This document shows, piece by piece, positions 11,936-22,871 of a stretch of DNA of 64,000 bases; the first letter of the stretch is position 1; every line of letters begins with the position of its first letter. The DNA is taken from contig NC_070569.1 in NCBI RefSeq assembly GCF_026914185.1, positions 682,001-746,000 on the forward strand, read 5' to 3'. A program made the translations under genes and the position numbers. The notes under the pieces were generated by a model, which saw only the letters and a program-made list of their open reading frames with translations, had not been told where the DNA came from and searched no databases. The DNA is from Puccinia triticina. Lineage: Eukaryota > Basidiomycota > Pucciniomycetes > Pucciniales > Pucciniaceae.

Positions 11936-12882
11936 TGTCGAGATTCTGACTTTCCAAGGTAGAGCACATGGAGGAGGAAATATGAGTCTTCAGTCAAGAG
12001 ACAGGAGAAAGAGGAACGGCGAGGATGAGGTTCTCACTGGATGCAGCTCAAGGTGGCACGCAGAAAAAAGGTGAAGGCATGAGTTTTGATTCATTTCTAT
12101 CTGGCACAGTTAAAGGGTGTTTTTACAAGGGGAGAAATCAATACTGAATATAAAATACAACTCAATATGATTATGGTATTCAAAATTGCATAAGATTTTT
12201 TTACATAAAATCATAAACTGCAATTTTGGCTGGGAGATGTCACTTTAAGTTTTATGCACGCTGACATCTCCCAGCCAAAATTGGTTTTATGATTTTATGT
12301 AAATAGTGATATATGCAATTTTGAATACCACAGATTGACAAAAAGCACAACTATCTTAGTGCGCAATGTCAAAGCAAATCTGCACGCAAAAAAATCACAA
12401 CTACTATCAACCAGACTAGATAGAAAGAGAAGAATGAGATCAGATATTGCATTGTTGAGGTTTTGTTTCTTTTCATTTTGTGTTTCTGCTTCAAACCAGT
12501 CATGTACATATCACGGCCTGTGACATTTCATTGTTGTAGTCACCTGGAGCAGCAGACGTGGAAGGCCTTTTTTCCTCATCCTTCCACAACCATCATCATC
12601 ACTTCTGCTGTTCCAGGTGAGTGTTTCTTTTGTTCTTTTTTTCTCTCTTTCCTTTCCTTTTTGTTCTTCTCTCTGATGCAATGATTATTCTTCCACAACC
12701 ATCATTATCACTTCTGCTGTTCCAGTCTATTACCGCAACATGCATCACACATGATTCAATAATTCTTGGTGTGAATCAATATGTAGTTCTATATTCCTTA
12801 CCAATCATGCTAGAGCATGAGTCAGAAAAGGGATTGAAGTATTAGTAAGAAGGAACAGAAGTGACAATCCAACAAAAACCGA
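11936..12882. mobile_element. About 945-bp insertion in the 3' flank of copy B
   Basis: Copies A and B run in parallel to CCTAGATGA (8189; 11935). A then continues into CAAGTTCAGCCTGCTA at about 8202, whereas B resumes the same sequence (AATTCAAGTCCTGCCTGCTA) only near 12884. The extra DNA holds the hairpin at 12174-12330 and a short direct repeat (CTTCCACAACCATCAT...TTCTGCTGTTCCAG near 12580 and 12690). No transposase and no clean terminal repeats were found. It could also be a deletion in A. Confidence 0.5.
12174..12330. repeat. 157-bp near-palindrome (hairpin element)
   Basis: TGGTATTCAAAATTGCATA is mirrored exactly by TATGCAATTTTGAATACCA. Inside it, TTTACATAAAATCATAAA and AATTTTGGCTGGGAGATGTC are each mirrored too, leaving a loop of about 20 nt. 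The AAATCATAAA words also occur in the hairpin at 22761-22871, suggesting a shared fold-back family. Confidence 0.85.
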
Positions 12883-13159
12883 AATCAATTCAAGTCCTGC
12901 CTGCTATCCAGCATCTAACCCATAATGATTGAGTGCACCCTCCTGCAGAGGACAAAATGCTTGGTTGAGATAGAAATGGAAGAAGAAAGTGATAAGTTTC
13001 ATTGGTGTCTTGCGGACTTTTTCTGCCGGGGCATATCGGGGGCGGCCAACGTCAGCCCGGACGTCCGCCCGCCGCCCAACTGCACCCATGGTGGTGTTTG
13101 CATGTAAAATGTCACGCGCGGGGGACTTGCTTTGAGGTTTCTTGCAGCCGTGAGCAGCC

Positions 13160-13402
13160 GACCTATGTAACCTCCGAACAGCCAGTGTTAGACTGGGCTC
13201 GCGCGTGCACGCGAGCCCAGTCGTGGGATGAGTATCCCCGCAAAATGTCTCAAATCCTGCTCTTTTGAAACCCGCTTCAATCCGGCGCGACTTTTACAAG
13301 TCCATCGTCCACCTGTCACCCCACACCGCGCCTACACTCCAAACCTGGCGTCTGAGCTCCGAACCTCTGTCCGCAAAAAAAAGAAGTCATCACTCAAGAT
13401 CA
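13160..13402 (+). repeat. Left TIR of the KDZ element (243 bp)
   Basis: Pairs with 21987-22229 in inverted orientation. The two run from GACCTATGTAACC at the tip to ACTCAAGATCA at the inner edge with very few mismatches. A 32-bp palindrome at 13191-13222 (arms GACTGGGCTCGCG) is embedded 31 bp from the tip and is kept in the partner TIR. Confidence 0.9.
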
Positions 13403-13711
13403 TGCCGCAACTTCCGCGGCTCATTAGTCAGGGTCATTGTGCTATCATCACATCCTTTCACATCACACATAAAGCTGCACGAACTTCTGCTTGGGTCCTA
13501 AGACGAGTTGGTATCAAATATTCAATGTGATTTTTTTGTCTTGCCAGACTGTGGGTCTTAACTTTTTATCTTAATCAACCGTACTATCAATTGCTTGTGT
13601 TTTTCATGTTGAAAGCATGTATGTAGATTAATTGATAATAATGATAACATAATGATAACAAGTGGATAAATAACAATGATATAAAAAAGTAGTGATTAGC
13701 TTCATTGATTA

Positions 13712-16700
13712 TTAAGCTTCGGCCGGCTCGCCATCTTCAGGTGAAATGTGTTCAGTAGGATCGGCGTGGTCTGCTTCATCATTCTGAGATTCCCCGTCGG
13801 AGTCTTGGTCATTGAGGACAGTTTCTTCTAACAGTAGATCCACGCCATCTTGGGTGGACTCGTGTACAGTACTTTGTTTCAGGAATTGGATTAGGGCAAA
13901 CCACTCAACCGGTAAGATGCTGCAATGCACAAAGCCTAGCAATAGGACTTCCTCAACCGTTTGGTGCCAGTTCAGGAGCAAATTTTCGTGCTCCTTCTGG
14001 ACAGATTCCAACTCGTCGCCCACAATCTTCCTGGATTGATAGGTCACCTCTCCAAAGTGGTCTTCCAAGTCAGATTTGAGCTTGTCGTCAACAGTATCTG
14101 AGTGCAAGAAACCATCATGTCAGAGCCAAAACGAGCAAAAAACCTGGCGTGTATTAAGGGCCAAAAGCAACAGAGTAAAAGCTTACCAAATACACACTGA
14201 TCGATGCAAAGTTTCAACTGATTTCGATGATGAATCCCCCAAGATAAGCATCGTCTCAGCTCATTAGTCAGTTGTATCAGTTCCTCCTTAGCACGGTCCA
14301 ATCGCAGCACAGCATGGATTCCAGATCGCACAGTAGGATTCACGGCCCAAGGGTCTTTAGACTGGCACATGAATCCATCGTTCCAAAAGGGGTCGTCCAG
14401 AGGCAGCTTGATGAACTCATCATATCCAATAGATTTGTTTTCGGGCCGGCTCAGTTGATCAGGAGCGTGATTTTGCAGATAATCGATTCGCCGAGCGCAA
14501 AATGTCTTGAGAACCGTCGTTGCGCTCTTCTTCCGACGTGCAAGCGCATCAACGATTTTTTCCTTCAAGACCGTACCTAGTCGCTGCCCACGAGACTTTG
14601 AATGGCGCAGTGGTTGCGTCTCCCCTTGAATTTGTACGGCGCATTTGTAGAGAGCGGTTTTGGCGCTCCAAAGTAAGGCCAGCCTCCTTTCTTGTTCAAC
14701 TACAAGGAGAAAGAGGATAAAACGTTTAATCAGTATCATTTTTTTAAGAAACTTTTTTTACTAACAATCGCGAGTGATCCCTGGTTCGGCTGAGAAGAAT
14801 GACCCCAGACTTTCAGATTCTTGGTCTTGCTGTTTCCGTAAGTCTCGTATTTCCTGTACCATTTTCAGGGCGTGCTCTGAACCCGAGTGGGATGTAGGAC
14901 TTGCCAATTGAGCAACAAATGATTCACTTGAAGAATTTTTGCTGTGTGTGAATCTCTTGATCCATCAAAATAGGCAAGAGGATCAAAGAGAACATACGCT
15001 AAGCTTTTAAGGGCTTCTCCTCTTTTGAAAAACTGGGCTTGCTGCTCCATTTTGGCACGGTCGGTCTGGCTTCGCTCGATCTCAAAGGTTCTTTGCTTTT
15101 GCCATTGAGCCCGAAAAAAATCTTCAGTAAAATCTTGACCCAATTCATGGGGATTTTGTTCACGCAACAGTTTTTGAATAAGGCATTCAGATTCTATTTT
15201 GGTAGCAAGTGCGTGGGTCCATTTCCTTTTCAATACCAGCACTAGTGGGAAAATGATGTTGAATAAGTAGACAACACATAAAACATAGAGTGAAGAGATT
15301 TGAAAGGGCCCACACAGATTTTCTATTCCGCGTGTATTGCGGAAGAAACTTCGGTGGCCAAGAGAACCAAAACAATGATTCCTAGTTGCATGACGAAGCG
15401 GACCTACAAGGGGCGAATAATCAGACCAAAGACGCTCTAGGCCCTCTACATCAGTTAATCCCCATCCTTCATTGTACCGTGGGTTGAACTCTAGCTGACA
15501 CGGCCAATCATGAACATATGAGTGAAAAACAGCAGTTGCAAAAGTCATTCGTGGAAGGTAATCGCTTAGGAGACCACGGGCTTTGAAAAATTTCTTGAGA
15601 GTGCAGCCAATATCGTATAGTACACCAAGCTGTATGTTCGGATTGATGTAATTGAACAACTGTTTGATTATTGACATCGGCAGACCCCGACCTTCCCCTG
15701 TCTTATGAATATTGCAGAATGAAATAATCGAGTCGTGGCGGCAGCAGCATCCAAAAAGTCCAGTATCATCACAGCCTTTCCAAGAGCTCGCGTTTCGACG
15801 GTCATCGGCAGCTTTATGCTGCTCCGTACAGCGGTCTTTCTGAGTAGTTTCCAACAATGTTAACTGTGTCAGTTGGTTACAAATAGTGATCCACATGAGC
15901 TGAGTGGAAAATCATACCGCTTTTTGGGATACTCGCTTAGCTATCTCGGCTTCACGTATCTAAATGTTAGAAATTTCAATATCTTCAGGAGGCACAAAAA
16001 GTGGGTGATTTTTGATTTGCACATAGTTCTTGGAGGCACGCTCGTGGTGGCGGTGCTGGAAACTGCCATCAAGGCATACAAACACTTTGTTGTTATCGGA
16101 TGACTGACTCGAACCGTTGTTGTGGTTATTGTATGACTGGTCTGGATTGGTCTCTGGGGGTTCGGAATTATCGACGGGAAGCGTAACACCAAAACAGGTG
16201 GGACAGGATCGCTGGGCCAATATGTCTTGCTTATTTATTGAGGTAACAGTTTGGACTAGATTTTGCTGCATGCTCTTCAGATTACGGTAAACATCAATTG
16301 ATGCCACTAAGTTTCGTCGGAGCACTCACGGCTAGAAGATATGTCAGACAGGAAAAAACTCAAAGGAGACAAACATCAAAATATCAAGCAGCTCACCCTG
16401 TTTGATGTCTTAACAGATAACCTCATTGACATAGATTCGTTCCACCGTTGTAAAGCCTTACAGAATGACGATGTATGCACGTTACAGAAATTCCACAGCA
16501 AGTCGTAAAAATTGAGTAGCCGAACGGAGGAAGCTGTCTGAGGAAAAACGGGGATCAATGATAAATATCCGCTTGCAAGTAAGCGGACTGGATCTGGAGT
16601 GCAAGAGCAGAATACAAATTTAGCCCTCTTTTGGCCTACAAAACAGAATCACACAATCAGTTAAGAGTTACTGGAACATTCTATTAGATAATAAATTCCT

Positions 16701-17225
16701 GCCCATTGAATCAACTAGGTCCACATCACGAGGCTTGTGCTGGTCTGGCGTGCAGTTACAAACAAGGGATGAAAAGTCGTCAAACGTGCACGGAAGCGTC
16801 CAATTTGATGTCTGTTTCTTCAAGTGTAGATACAAAGGGAACAGAGCTCCAATTACATTGTTCCAATTACGATGTTTTTGCTGTTGAATGAGCTGTTGGT
16901 GGAGGGATCGTATTCGAGCAAGGGAGGCGGCATCTTCTTCATTCATGATCTCGCCAGTATCTTCCCAAGGTGCGTTCTCACTGAATCCCAATGGGTTGTG
17001 CTCTCCGGTTTCTGGACCCGGGTAGTAAGTAGCTTCTGATTCCTCGATTTTTTGATCTTGATTGTTTGCGCCATGATTGTTCCGACTTGGTCGGTTGCAG
17101 ACCTCTGCCTTGATTCTTTTCAGAGAATTGAGTCGAGCTTTCCTTTGCAATTGTGTTTTGGTTACTGGGAGTTGAGAGCAATAATGAAACTTGTAAAAAT
17201 CGTTTCGGGTCTTTCTGGGCGGCAT
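13712..17225 (-). CDS. KDZ-family transposase, spliced
   Basis: Read on the minus strand, exons are separated by short introns. From 17225 an N-terminal basic region (MPPRKTRNDFYKF) leads to LVCNCTPDQHKPRDVDLVDS. The next piece, about 16635-16390, has FVFCSCTPDPVRLLASGYLS and SVRLLNFYDLLW. The next, 16325-15960, has SCPTCFG and VCLDGSFQHRHHERAS, the start of the KDZ catalytic region. From 15896 down come GCCCRHDSIISF, GVLYDIGCTLKKF, FHSYVHDWPCQLEFNPRYN and GWGLTDVEGLERLWSDYSPL, all typical KDZ blocks with acidic residues in LDG, YDIG and EGLERLW. A helical C-terminus (14739-14180 and 14107-13712) ends in an acidic tail. I saw no frame lesion. It should cut and paste this element in the nucleus. 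Confidence 0.85.
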
Positions 17226-18020
17226 TGGAGATTGATCAAATCAGGAGTCAACTCAACAGCTGAATGGGCAACAAAGATGAGGTTTCAATAAAAGGAGATT
17301 TATGTATGTTCCGGGAGAATTAGAAGCACCAACAAGCGAGGATGTGTGGAGAGTAAATTTTTCATCCCCCGCCGCTGCAAAGTTAATTGGACAGGACCTT
17401 TAATTCCTAAACTGCTGCTTTTTTGCGTACACACTGCCGAAAACAAGTTCTTGTTTTATAATTTTAGAATTCATTCCATAAAGGTTGTGGAAAAATTATA
17501 ACTGCTTTGGAACCATTATTCTAGCTTGGTTAGACCCATACCTGCCAACGGAAATATCTGTGTTTTTCAAATATTCACCATTTCCAGTAGCCAATGACTT
17601 ATACTCAACAATTTCTCTTGACTCCAAGACAAATTATTTTTGGGCAAAAATTTTATGGGAAACAATATAAGCATTGGAACCATCAATACACCCAGGGTAA
17701 GGTAGGCCAATGGCAACACCAACATAAGCCCACTGGAATATTGTTATTTTTGAAATACAAACATAATTTCCAGGAGTCAATTATTATTTCAGAGTCATTT
17801 ATTATTTCAGTTATACTCTATGTTTCTTCTTAATTCAAAAGCATAGCATCTCCTCTGATGCCTTTTATTTTGAGATAATAAATGACAGATCATAAAACTA
17901 TCTGGGGTATACCAGACCCATACCAAGATGTGTGAAAATTGCCTAATAGTTATAACTCTGGATTCCATAGGATTAAAATCATAAGGATGAATTTGCAAGT
18001 TGCATATGACAATCATAATA

Positions 18021-18442
18021 ATTTAGATTCTTGTGAAAGCTGATGAAGTTGTGGTGAACATCATCAGGTGTCAGACAAGATGTCAAGCAAAGATGACTTT
18101 ATTCCACTAGTTGCAATATACCCAACAAACAGGTTGTAAGAATTATGTCAAAATATATATACAATTCTATTGAAAAACCTTGATCAACACTGGGCCACTC
18201 CACCAAAATAATGGTAGCATGCGCTATCCACTAGTTTAGTGTTAGTTTTGTGGCACAATGCTGTAGCATTAGCATCAGCTATGGCCCTTTTTCAATATAA
18301 TTGTATATTTATTTTAACATAATTCTTACAACCTGTTTGTTGGAAGTATATTGCAAGGGAACACAGTCATTTTTTCTTGAGATCTTGTTTCACATCTGAT
18401 GAAGTTCACCAAAAATTCTTCAGGTATCACAAGAATCTAAAT
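18021..18442. repeat. 422-bp MITE with about 170-bp inverted arms, inside the KDZ element
   Basis: The left arm begins ATTTAGATTCTTGTGA and contains CCAACAAACAGGTTGTAAGA near 18122. The right arm carries the complements ending TCACAAGAATCTAAAT. Arms agree over most of their length, with scattered changes. The short central part holds TAGTTTAGTGTTAG and TAGCATTAGC words. No coding capacity. Just beyond, at 18460-18680, the pair GTAGCCCCCGCTAAA and TTTAGCGGCTGCTAC marks another small inverted-repeat element. Confidence 0.75.
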
Positions 18443-18847
18443 ATGCTGCAGTAGTAGCCCCCGCTAAATCCTGCTAGGCTACACTAACAGACGCTAACAG
18501 TGCTACTATTTTAGAGGGAAAATAGCAGTTATAGTGCTGAGATTTGCTTCTTTTTCCTGTGAAGCCCAATAGTAGTAGTGGTCAATCAGAGACCAATAAC
18601 AGAAAACCCTGTCAATGGTAGTGTAGCTCCGCTAAACTACTGACTGAAATTAGTTTAGCGGCTGCTACGTAAGTGGAGAACAGGTTAGCCATTATTATAA
18701 TTATGTTCCATTTTAGCAGAGCCCCCCTGTTCAATATGGCAAATGATTTGCAAATTGAAGATCATAAATTGGATTTCTGAAAGTGTAAATTTGTACAAGT
18801 GGTTTGGAAATATGCACATATCCAATGAAGCAATTGTGGTTTTTAAG

Positions 18848-19216
18848 TAGAGATGGCACTTTGCACCCGGGTACCCACGGCGGGTGCGGGTACCTGCCCA
18901 AAATTTCCAGAAATTCAGACACCCACATGGCACACCCGCACCCGGCACCCGCCGGCGGGTGCGGGTACCTGCTCAAAATTTCCAGAAATCCAGACACCCA
19001 CACCCGCACCCGGTACCCGCTGGCGGGTGCGTGCCACACCAGACAGGTATCTGCCAACTAGTACCAAGCGCCATCCCTACCCTGTAGGGACAGCACTTTG
19101 CAACCAGGTACCTGCCTCAAATCTCACTAATATTTGGCACCTGCACCCGCCAACAGGTACCTGTGAGGGTAAACAGGTACCTGCCACCAGCAACAGGTAC
19201 CCAAGTGCCATTTCTA
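18848..19216. mobile_element. 369-bp non-autonomous hAT-type MITE nested in the KDZ element
   Basis: Ends are TAGAGATGGCACTT and AAGTGCCATTTCTA, complementary at 13 of 14 positions. The flanks are TTTTTAAG and TTTGTAAG, a 7-of-8 match that fits an 8-bp hAT duplication. The interior is made of GCGGGTGCGGGTACCTGC words. A block of about 80 bp, from GGGTGCGGGTACCTGC through CAAAATTTCCAGAAATYCAG, is repeated. The same GGGTACCCGC ends occur at the hAT copies at 22872-26693 and 56810-59550. Confidence 0.75.
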
Positions 19217-19823
19217 TTTGTAAGAGTGTGGGTCCAATATTAACTCCTAACTCTTAATATCATCACTCTGGAAAATGTGGTTGCTTCCACTTACATTCAA
19301 ATTTAATATTACATCATTCATAAGCCAAAATCAATCCAGTCAATTGTTCCTTTGACTTTCTGGCTAATAATTTTCAACAAAAAAAAACATTGCCAGACCA
19401 TTCCATTCATTTATTTTGGGTTGATTTTATTCAGGGGAAAAAGAGAATAACATTGATTTGTGCATAAAATTCATGCCAGTTGATACACAGAAAATTTTAA
19501 TATAAATAAAATGTTAAGGAAAGATAAACTCAGACATTTATTTAGCTTTTTATGTTTATTATTAGTAGTAGGTTAAAGAAATAGCATTTTATTGGAAAAG
19601 GCTTGTTTTGAATAGTGTTGATTGTGAAACTTGGAATGAAGAGAAAAAATTGTTTCAAGCATTTAAATATTTTTAACAGGAAGCCTTATATTGTTGCTTT
19701 TGCACCAGAAATTGGCTTTGCCTCTCCAAGTCAAGCCTATAATGTATCTGCAGTCGTAGATAGTTCAGCCTTTGATTGACAAGCTGATAGGAACTACGGA
19801 GAGAAATGGAAACGAACTCTCTA

Positions 19824-21924
19824 TTACTCATTGTCATCTTCGCCATGCTCCTCTTCATCTTCATCTTCGTTGTCGCGCACTTTATCCTCGCTATCATCCC
19901 CATCCTCCTCTTCCTCCTCGATCTCAGAGGCCTTGCGCTTCTTTCCACCAGTTCTTTTTGGAGGTTTGTTGAATCGATGTTCAACTAACGTAATCCATTC
20001 GTTTTTCAGGCCACGCAGGACCAACCAAGTCGCGCTGATTGTCATCTTCTTGATTGGAACGTTGAGAATATGTTCCGATGTGAGGCCAACAGTGTTTTCT
20101 TTGACCACAAGCTTGTGATCAAATTTTGCAAGATGAAAAGTGGTATCGGTTCCTGGCCAACCACGTGTATATCTTCGTTGTCGCGCACTTTATCCTCGCT
20201 ATCATCCCCATCCTCCTCTTCCTCCTCGATCTCAGAGGCCTTGCGCTTCTTTCCACCAGTTCTTTTTGGAGGTTTGTTGAATCGATGTTCAACTAACGTA
20301 ATCCATTCGTTTTTCAGGCCACGCAGGACCAACCAAGTCGCGCTGATTGTCATCTTCTTGATTGGAACGTTGAGAATATGTTCCGATGTGAGGCCAACAG
20401 TGTTTTCTTTGACCACAAGCTTGTGATCAAATTTTGCAAGATGAAAAGTGGTATCGGTTCCTGGCCAACCACGTGTATCTTTCTTCTTGCTGTTTGTCTG
20501 AACCTCCTCGGAGAAAAAAAATAAAGACTTAATCAAGCAGATTTTGGTGTTTTTAACATTTAGCACACAAGAGTACACTTACTGTATAATTTACCAAGCT
20601 CGGAACCTATGTACTTGTGGTTGAGCGCTAAGCTACCTAAAAAAAGCACAAATATTTAATCAAAATGGATACTGATGAGGAGACATAATTTAAACAGAGC
20701 AACAAGAAAAGCAGAACTTGAAAACAACCTTGACAAATATCTCAATTCTCAAAAGCCAACCGGTCGAGTTTCATTTTCCGGCTTGGGGGCTGACTAGCAA
20801 CCCGATCAGCCAATCCAGAAGCAAGAGAACTACCATCTTTTTTCTGCTTCGCTTTTGACTTCTTTTTCTGTCCGGCTGTCCAGATAGCAAACTGACGCAT
20901 TGGATCCCCTTCTTCAATAAGACCTTTGAGAAAATCATCGCCATATATGCTTCCGCCTTGGAAGAAAAATGGATTGCGATGGTCTTGCCCAGCAAGCACA
21001 AGGAATCCCTCCATACCAAACAAGTCGCTGAACTCCTTTAGCTAATCAAAGGAAAAAAAAAACATTAATTTTGAGTTTTTCTCAAGGATATATGGAAAAT
21101 TGAGACTCACTTGTAGCTGGACCCCTTCAGCCCAAGACCTAGTCTCTGCTCGAAGTTTCTCACTTGATTTGAATATCTTGTTGAAAATTCCTTGCTCTGC
21201 GGCATCTGAAGTGTTGGTCGCATCTGCTTGGCTGTTGGGTTCTCGACTCTTGTTTGGGTTGTTTGTGCTTGTAGCCTGCTTGTACAACTTGGAGACTTCT
21301 TTGTTCCGCTCGCCAATATTATTCTTGGCTGGAAAAGATGCAAACCCGGGGCCAAGTCTATGTGAACTGCAAAACAGAAAAGCATAGAAGTATTGGATAG
21401 TGCTTACTTTTGTGTAGAGCCTCCTGCGCATCTGGGTCATTTTTCCGGAAACTATCCCAACAGCTTTCCTGTTGACGGGTGCGGCGCTGACCAAGGTACT
21501 TGGTTAATAATGCAAACGGCCGGCTGTACTTGAGCAAAAGCAAATGCTGTTTTTTCTGATATTCAAAGTAGAGATTTTCGGCCTCTGTTTTGATTGCTTG
21601 GTTGAGTTTTTTGTACTTTATGTGAGTGTGTTGGAGTTCGCGGAGCTCTTGCAAGGTTTTTTTTTTGTATTTTTCCATTTCTTCGTCGGGTGTCAAGGTG
21701 TCCTGAGTTTTTGTAACAGCTGGGTTAGTCAACGCGGAGCCAATAGTAGCTGGACTGATTGGGGGGGACTGAAGCAAAGGGCAAAGAGATGGGTCAACAA
21801 AATTGTCAGAAATATCCGGCAGCGCAGTCAAGAGTGTTTTTTGAGTAGCGTTCATGGTAGGGTTGGGTGGGATTTGAGAGGGCCTCGAGGTTATACGCGC
21901 AAGGAAGGGATGATTTGATTCCAT
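19824..21924 (-). CDS. Unrecognised cargo gene of the KDZ element, 3' end disrupted by a tandem duplication
   Basis: Modelled minus-strand exons are 21924-21408, 21328-21111 and 21041 to about 20742. Further exons lie near 20640-20585 (SLALNHKYIGSELGKLY) and from about 20520. Exon 1 encodes a long coiled-coil-like stretch (MEKYKKKTLQELRELQHTH). Exon 2 is polar and helical (RNKEVSKLYKQATST). Exon 3 has DLFGMEGFLVLAGQD and GDDFLKGLIEEGDPMRQF. The last part has DTTFHLAKFDHKLVVKENTV and ISATWLVLRGLKNEWITLVE, then a KRKASEIEEEEED acidic tail. It is not TET/JBP, and I know no matching domain. A 308-bp tandem duplication shifts the frame after VRDNED, replacing the original acidic end by an unrelated short tail. 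The junction of exons 3 and 4 is not resolved. Confidence 0.5.
19863..20478. repeat. Perfect-looking 308-bp tandem duplication
   Basis: 19863-20170 and 20171-20478 both run from ATCTTCGTTGTCGCGCAC to GGCCAACCACGTGTAT. I saw no difference between the copies, so the event is recent or an assembly artefact. 308 is not a multiple of three, so it changes the reading frame of the cargo gene that crosses it. Confidence 0.9.
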
Positions 21925-21986
21925 TTTTGAGCCTAGTTGACGATCCTGAATGATGAGCCTTACGAGTTGAACCAGAAGTTACGACG

Positions 21987-22229
21987 TGATCTTGAGTGAT
22001 GACTTCTTTTTTTTGCGGACAGAGGTTCGGAGCTCAGACGCCAGGTTTGGAGTGTAGGCGCGGTGTGGGGTGACAGGTGGACGATGGACTTGTAAAAGTC
22101 GCGCGGGATTGAAGCGGGTTTCAAAAGAGCAGGATTTGAGACATTTTGGGGGGATACTCAGCCCACGACTGGGCTCGCGTGCACGCGCGAGCCCAGTCTA
22201 ACACTGGCTGTTCGGAGGTTACATAGGTC
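21987..22229 (-). repeat. Right TIR of the KDZ element (243 bp)
   Basis: Inverted partner of 13160-13402. It keeps the palindrome (22167-22198) with its central CGTGCACG shifted by a few bases. Beyond the inner edge the two ends still share short words (CGCAACTTC and CGTAACTTC). 22238-22560 outside it is flank with no gene visible. Confidence 0.9.
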
Positions 22230-22760
22230 GAGCAGCCGGCAGCCGCGCGAGTTCCGCTGCGAAACCACTGGGTGCTACTGGGTGTGACTGCGGAGGATAC
22301 CACACCCGGCGACAACACCTTTCTGAGATTAAGCAAATCGAACTCGGGTCGGCAAGGTGCTGCACACCAGCTCGGCCTGCCCCTGAAGGCAAACCTTGGT
22401 CGGCAAAGTGAGCCGCTTGCCTTAACCTCACACCCGCGCCAACCCCACATATTTGCCCCGCGTCGGGGATGACGTGCAAAACACAAGTTTTCGCGCAGTG
22501 TTGATCCGGTCCAAAAATACCCGGGGCGAAGAAACCTTTGATTCAACAGTAATGTATACATACAGTGCCCCCCACAACTTCTCAACTACCCCGCACCTGC
22601 AAAAAAAATTTGAACTTTGAACAATGTGTTCAAAGTCACCAGACATGTATCACATGTAAACTATACATTTTTGAGCCCTACAGACGTAGGAGAACTCAAA
22701 AATATAACTTTGAAGTCTGTGCAATTATGGTGTTCAAAGTTGGTTTGCATAATTTTATGC

Positions 22761-22871
22761 ATGCATAAATCATAAAATCATAAAATCTTTTTTGCAGGGG
22801 ATACGACTGTCTGATTATGTAATACAAAATTTCCTCACCAAAATATTTTTATGATTTTATGATTTATGCAT
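22761..22871. repeat. Hairpin with perfect 25-bp arms, hAT insertion target
   Basis: 22761-22785 (ATGCATAAATCATAAAATCA...) is the exact complement of 22847-22871. Further out, TATGGTGTTCAAAGTTGG at 22726 is mirrored at 26717-26736 on the far side of the hAT. The arms were therefore longer before the hAT split them. Confidence 0.85.

Larger units (their letters stand above)
13152..22237. mobile_element. Complete KDZ-superfamily DNA transposon (element 13160-22229) with its 8-bp target duplication
   Basis: The element starts GACCTATGTAACCTCC at 13160 and ends with the exact complement at 22229, giving 9070 bp. It is flanked by a perfect direct repeat GAGCAGCC (13152-13159 and 22230-22237). Eight-bp duplications are what is known for Zisupton-type elements of this superfamily. 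It contains the transposase on the minus strand (13712-17225), a second minus-strand gene (about 19824-21924), and two nested MITEs between them. 17300-18000 and 19220-19670 are AT-rich and show no gene. Removing it would rejoin the sequence ending at 13159 to that at 22238. Confidence 0.88.

Noticed and set aside
19831..20426. Ser/Leu-rich plus-strand frames near 19831-20426
   Set aside because: They are antisense shadows of the acidic tail of the minus-strand cargo gene.
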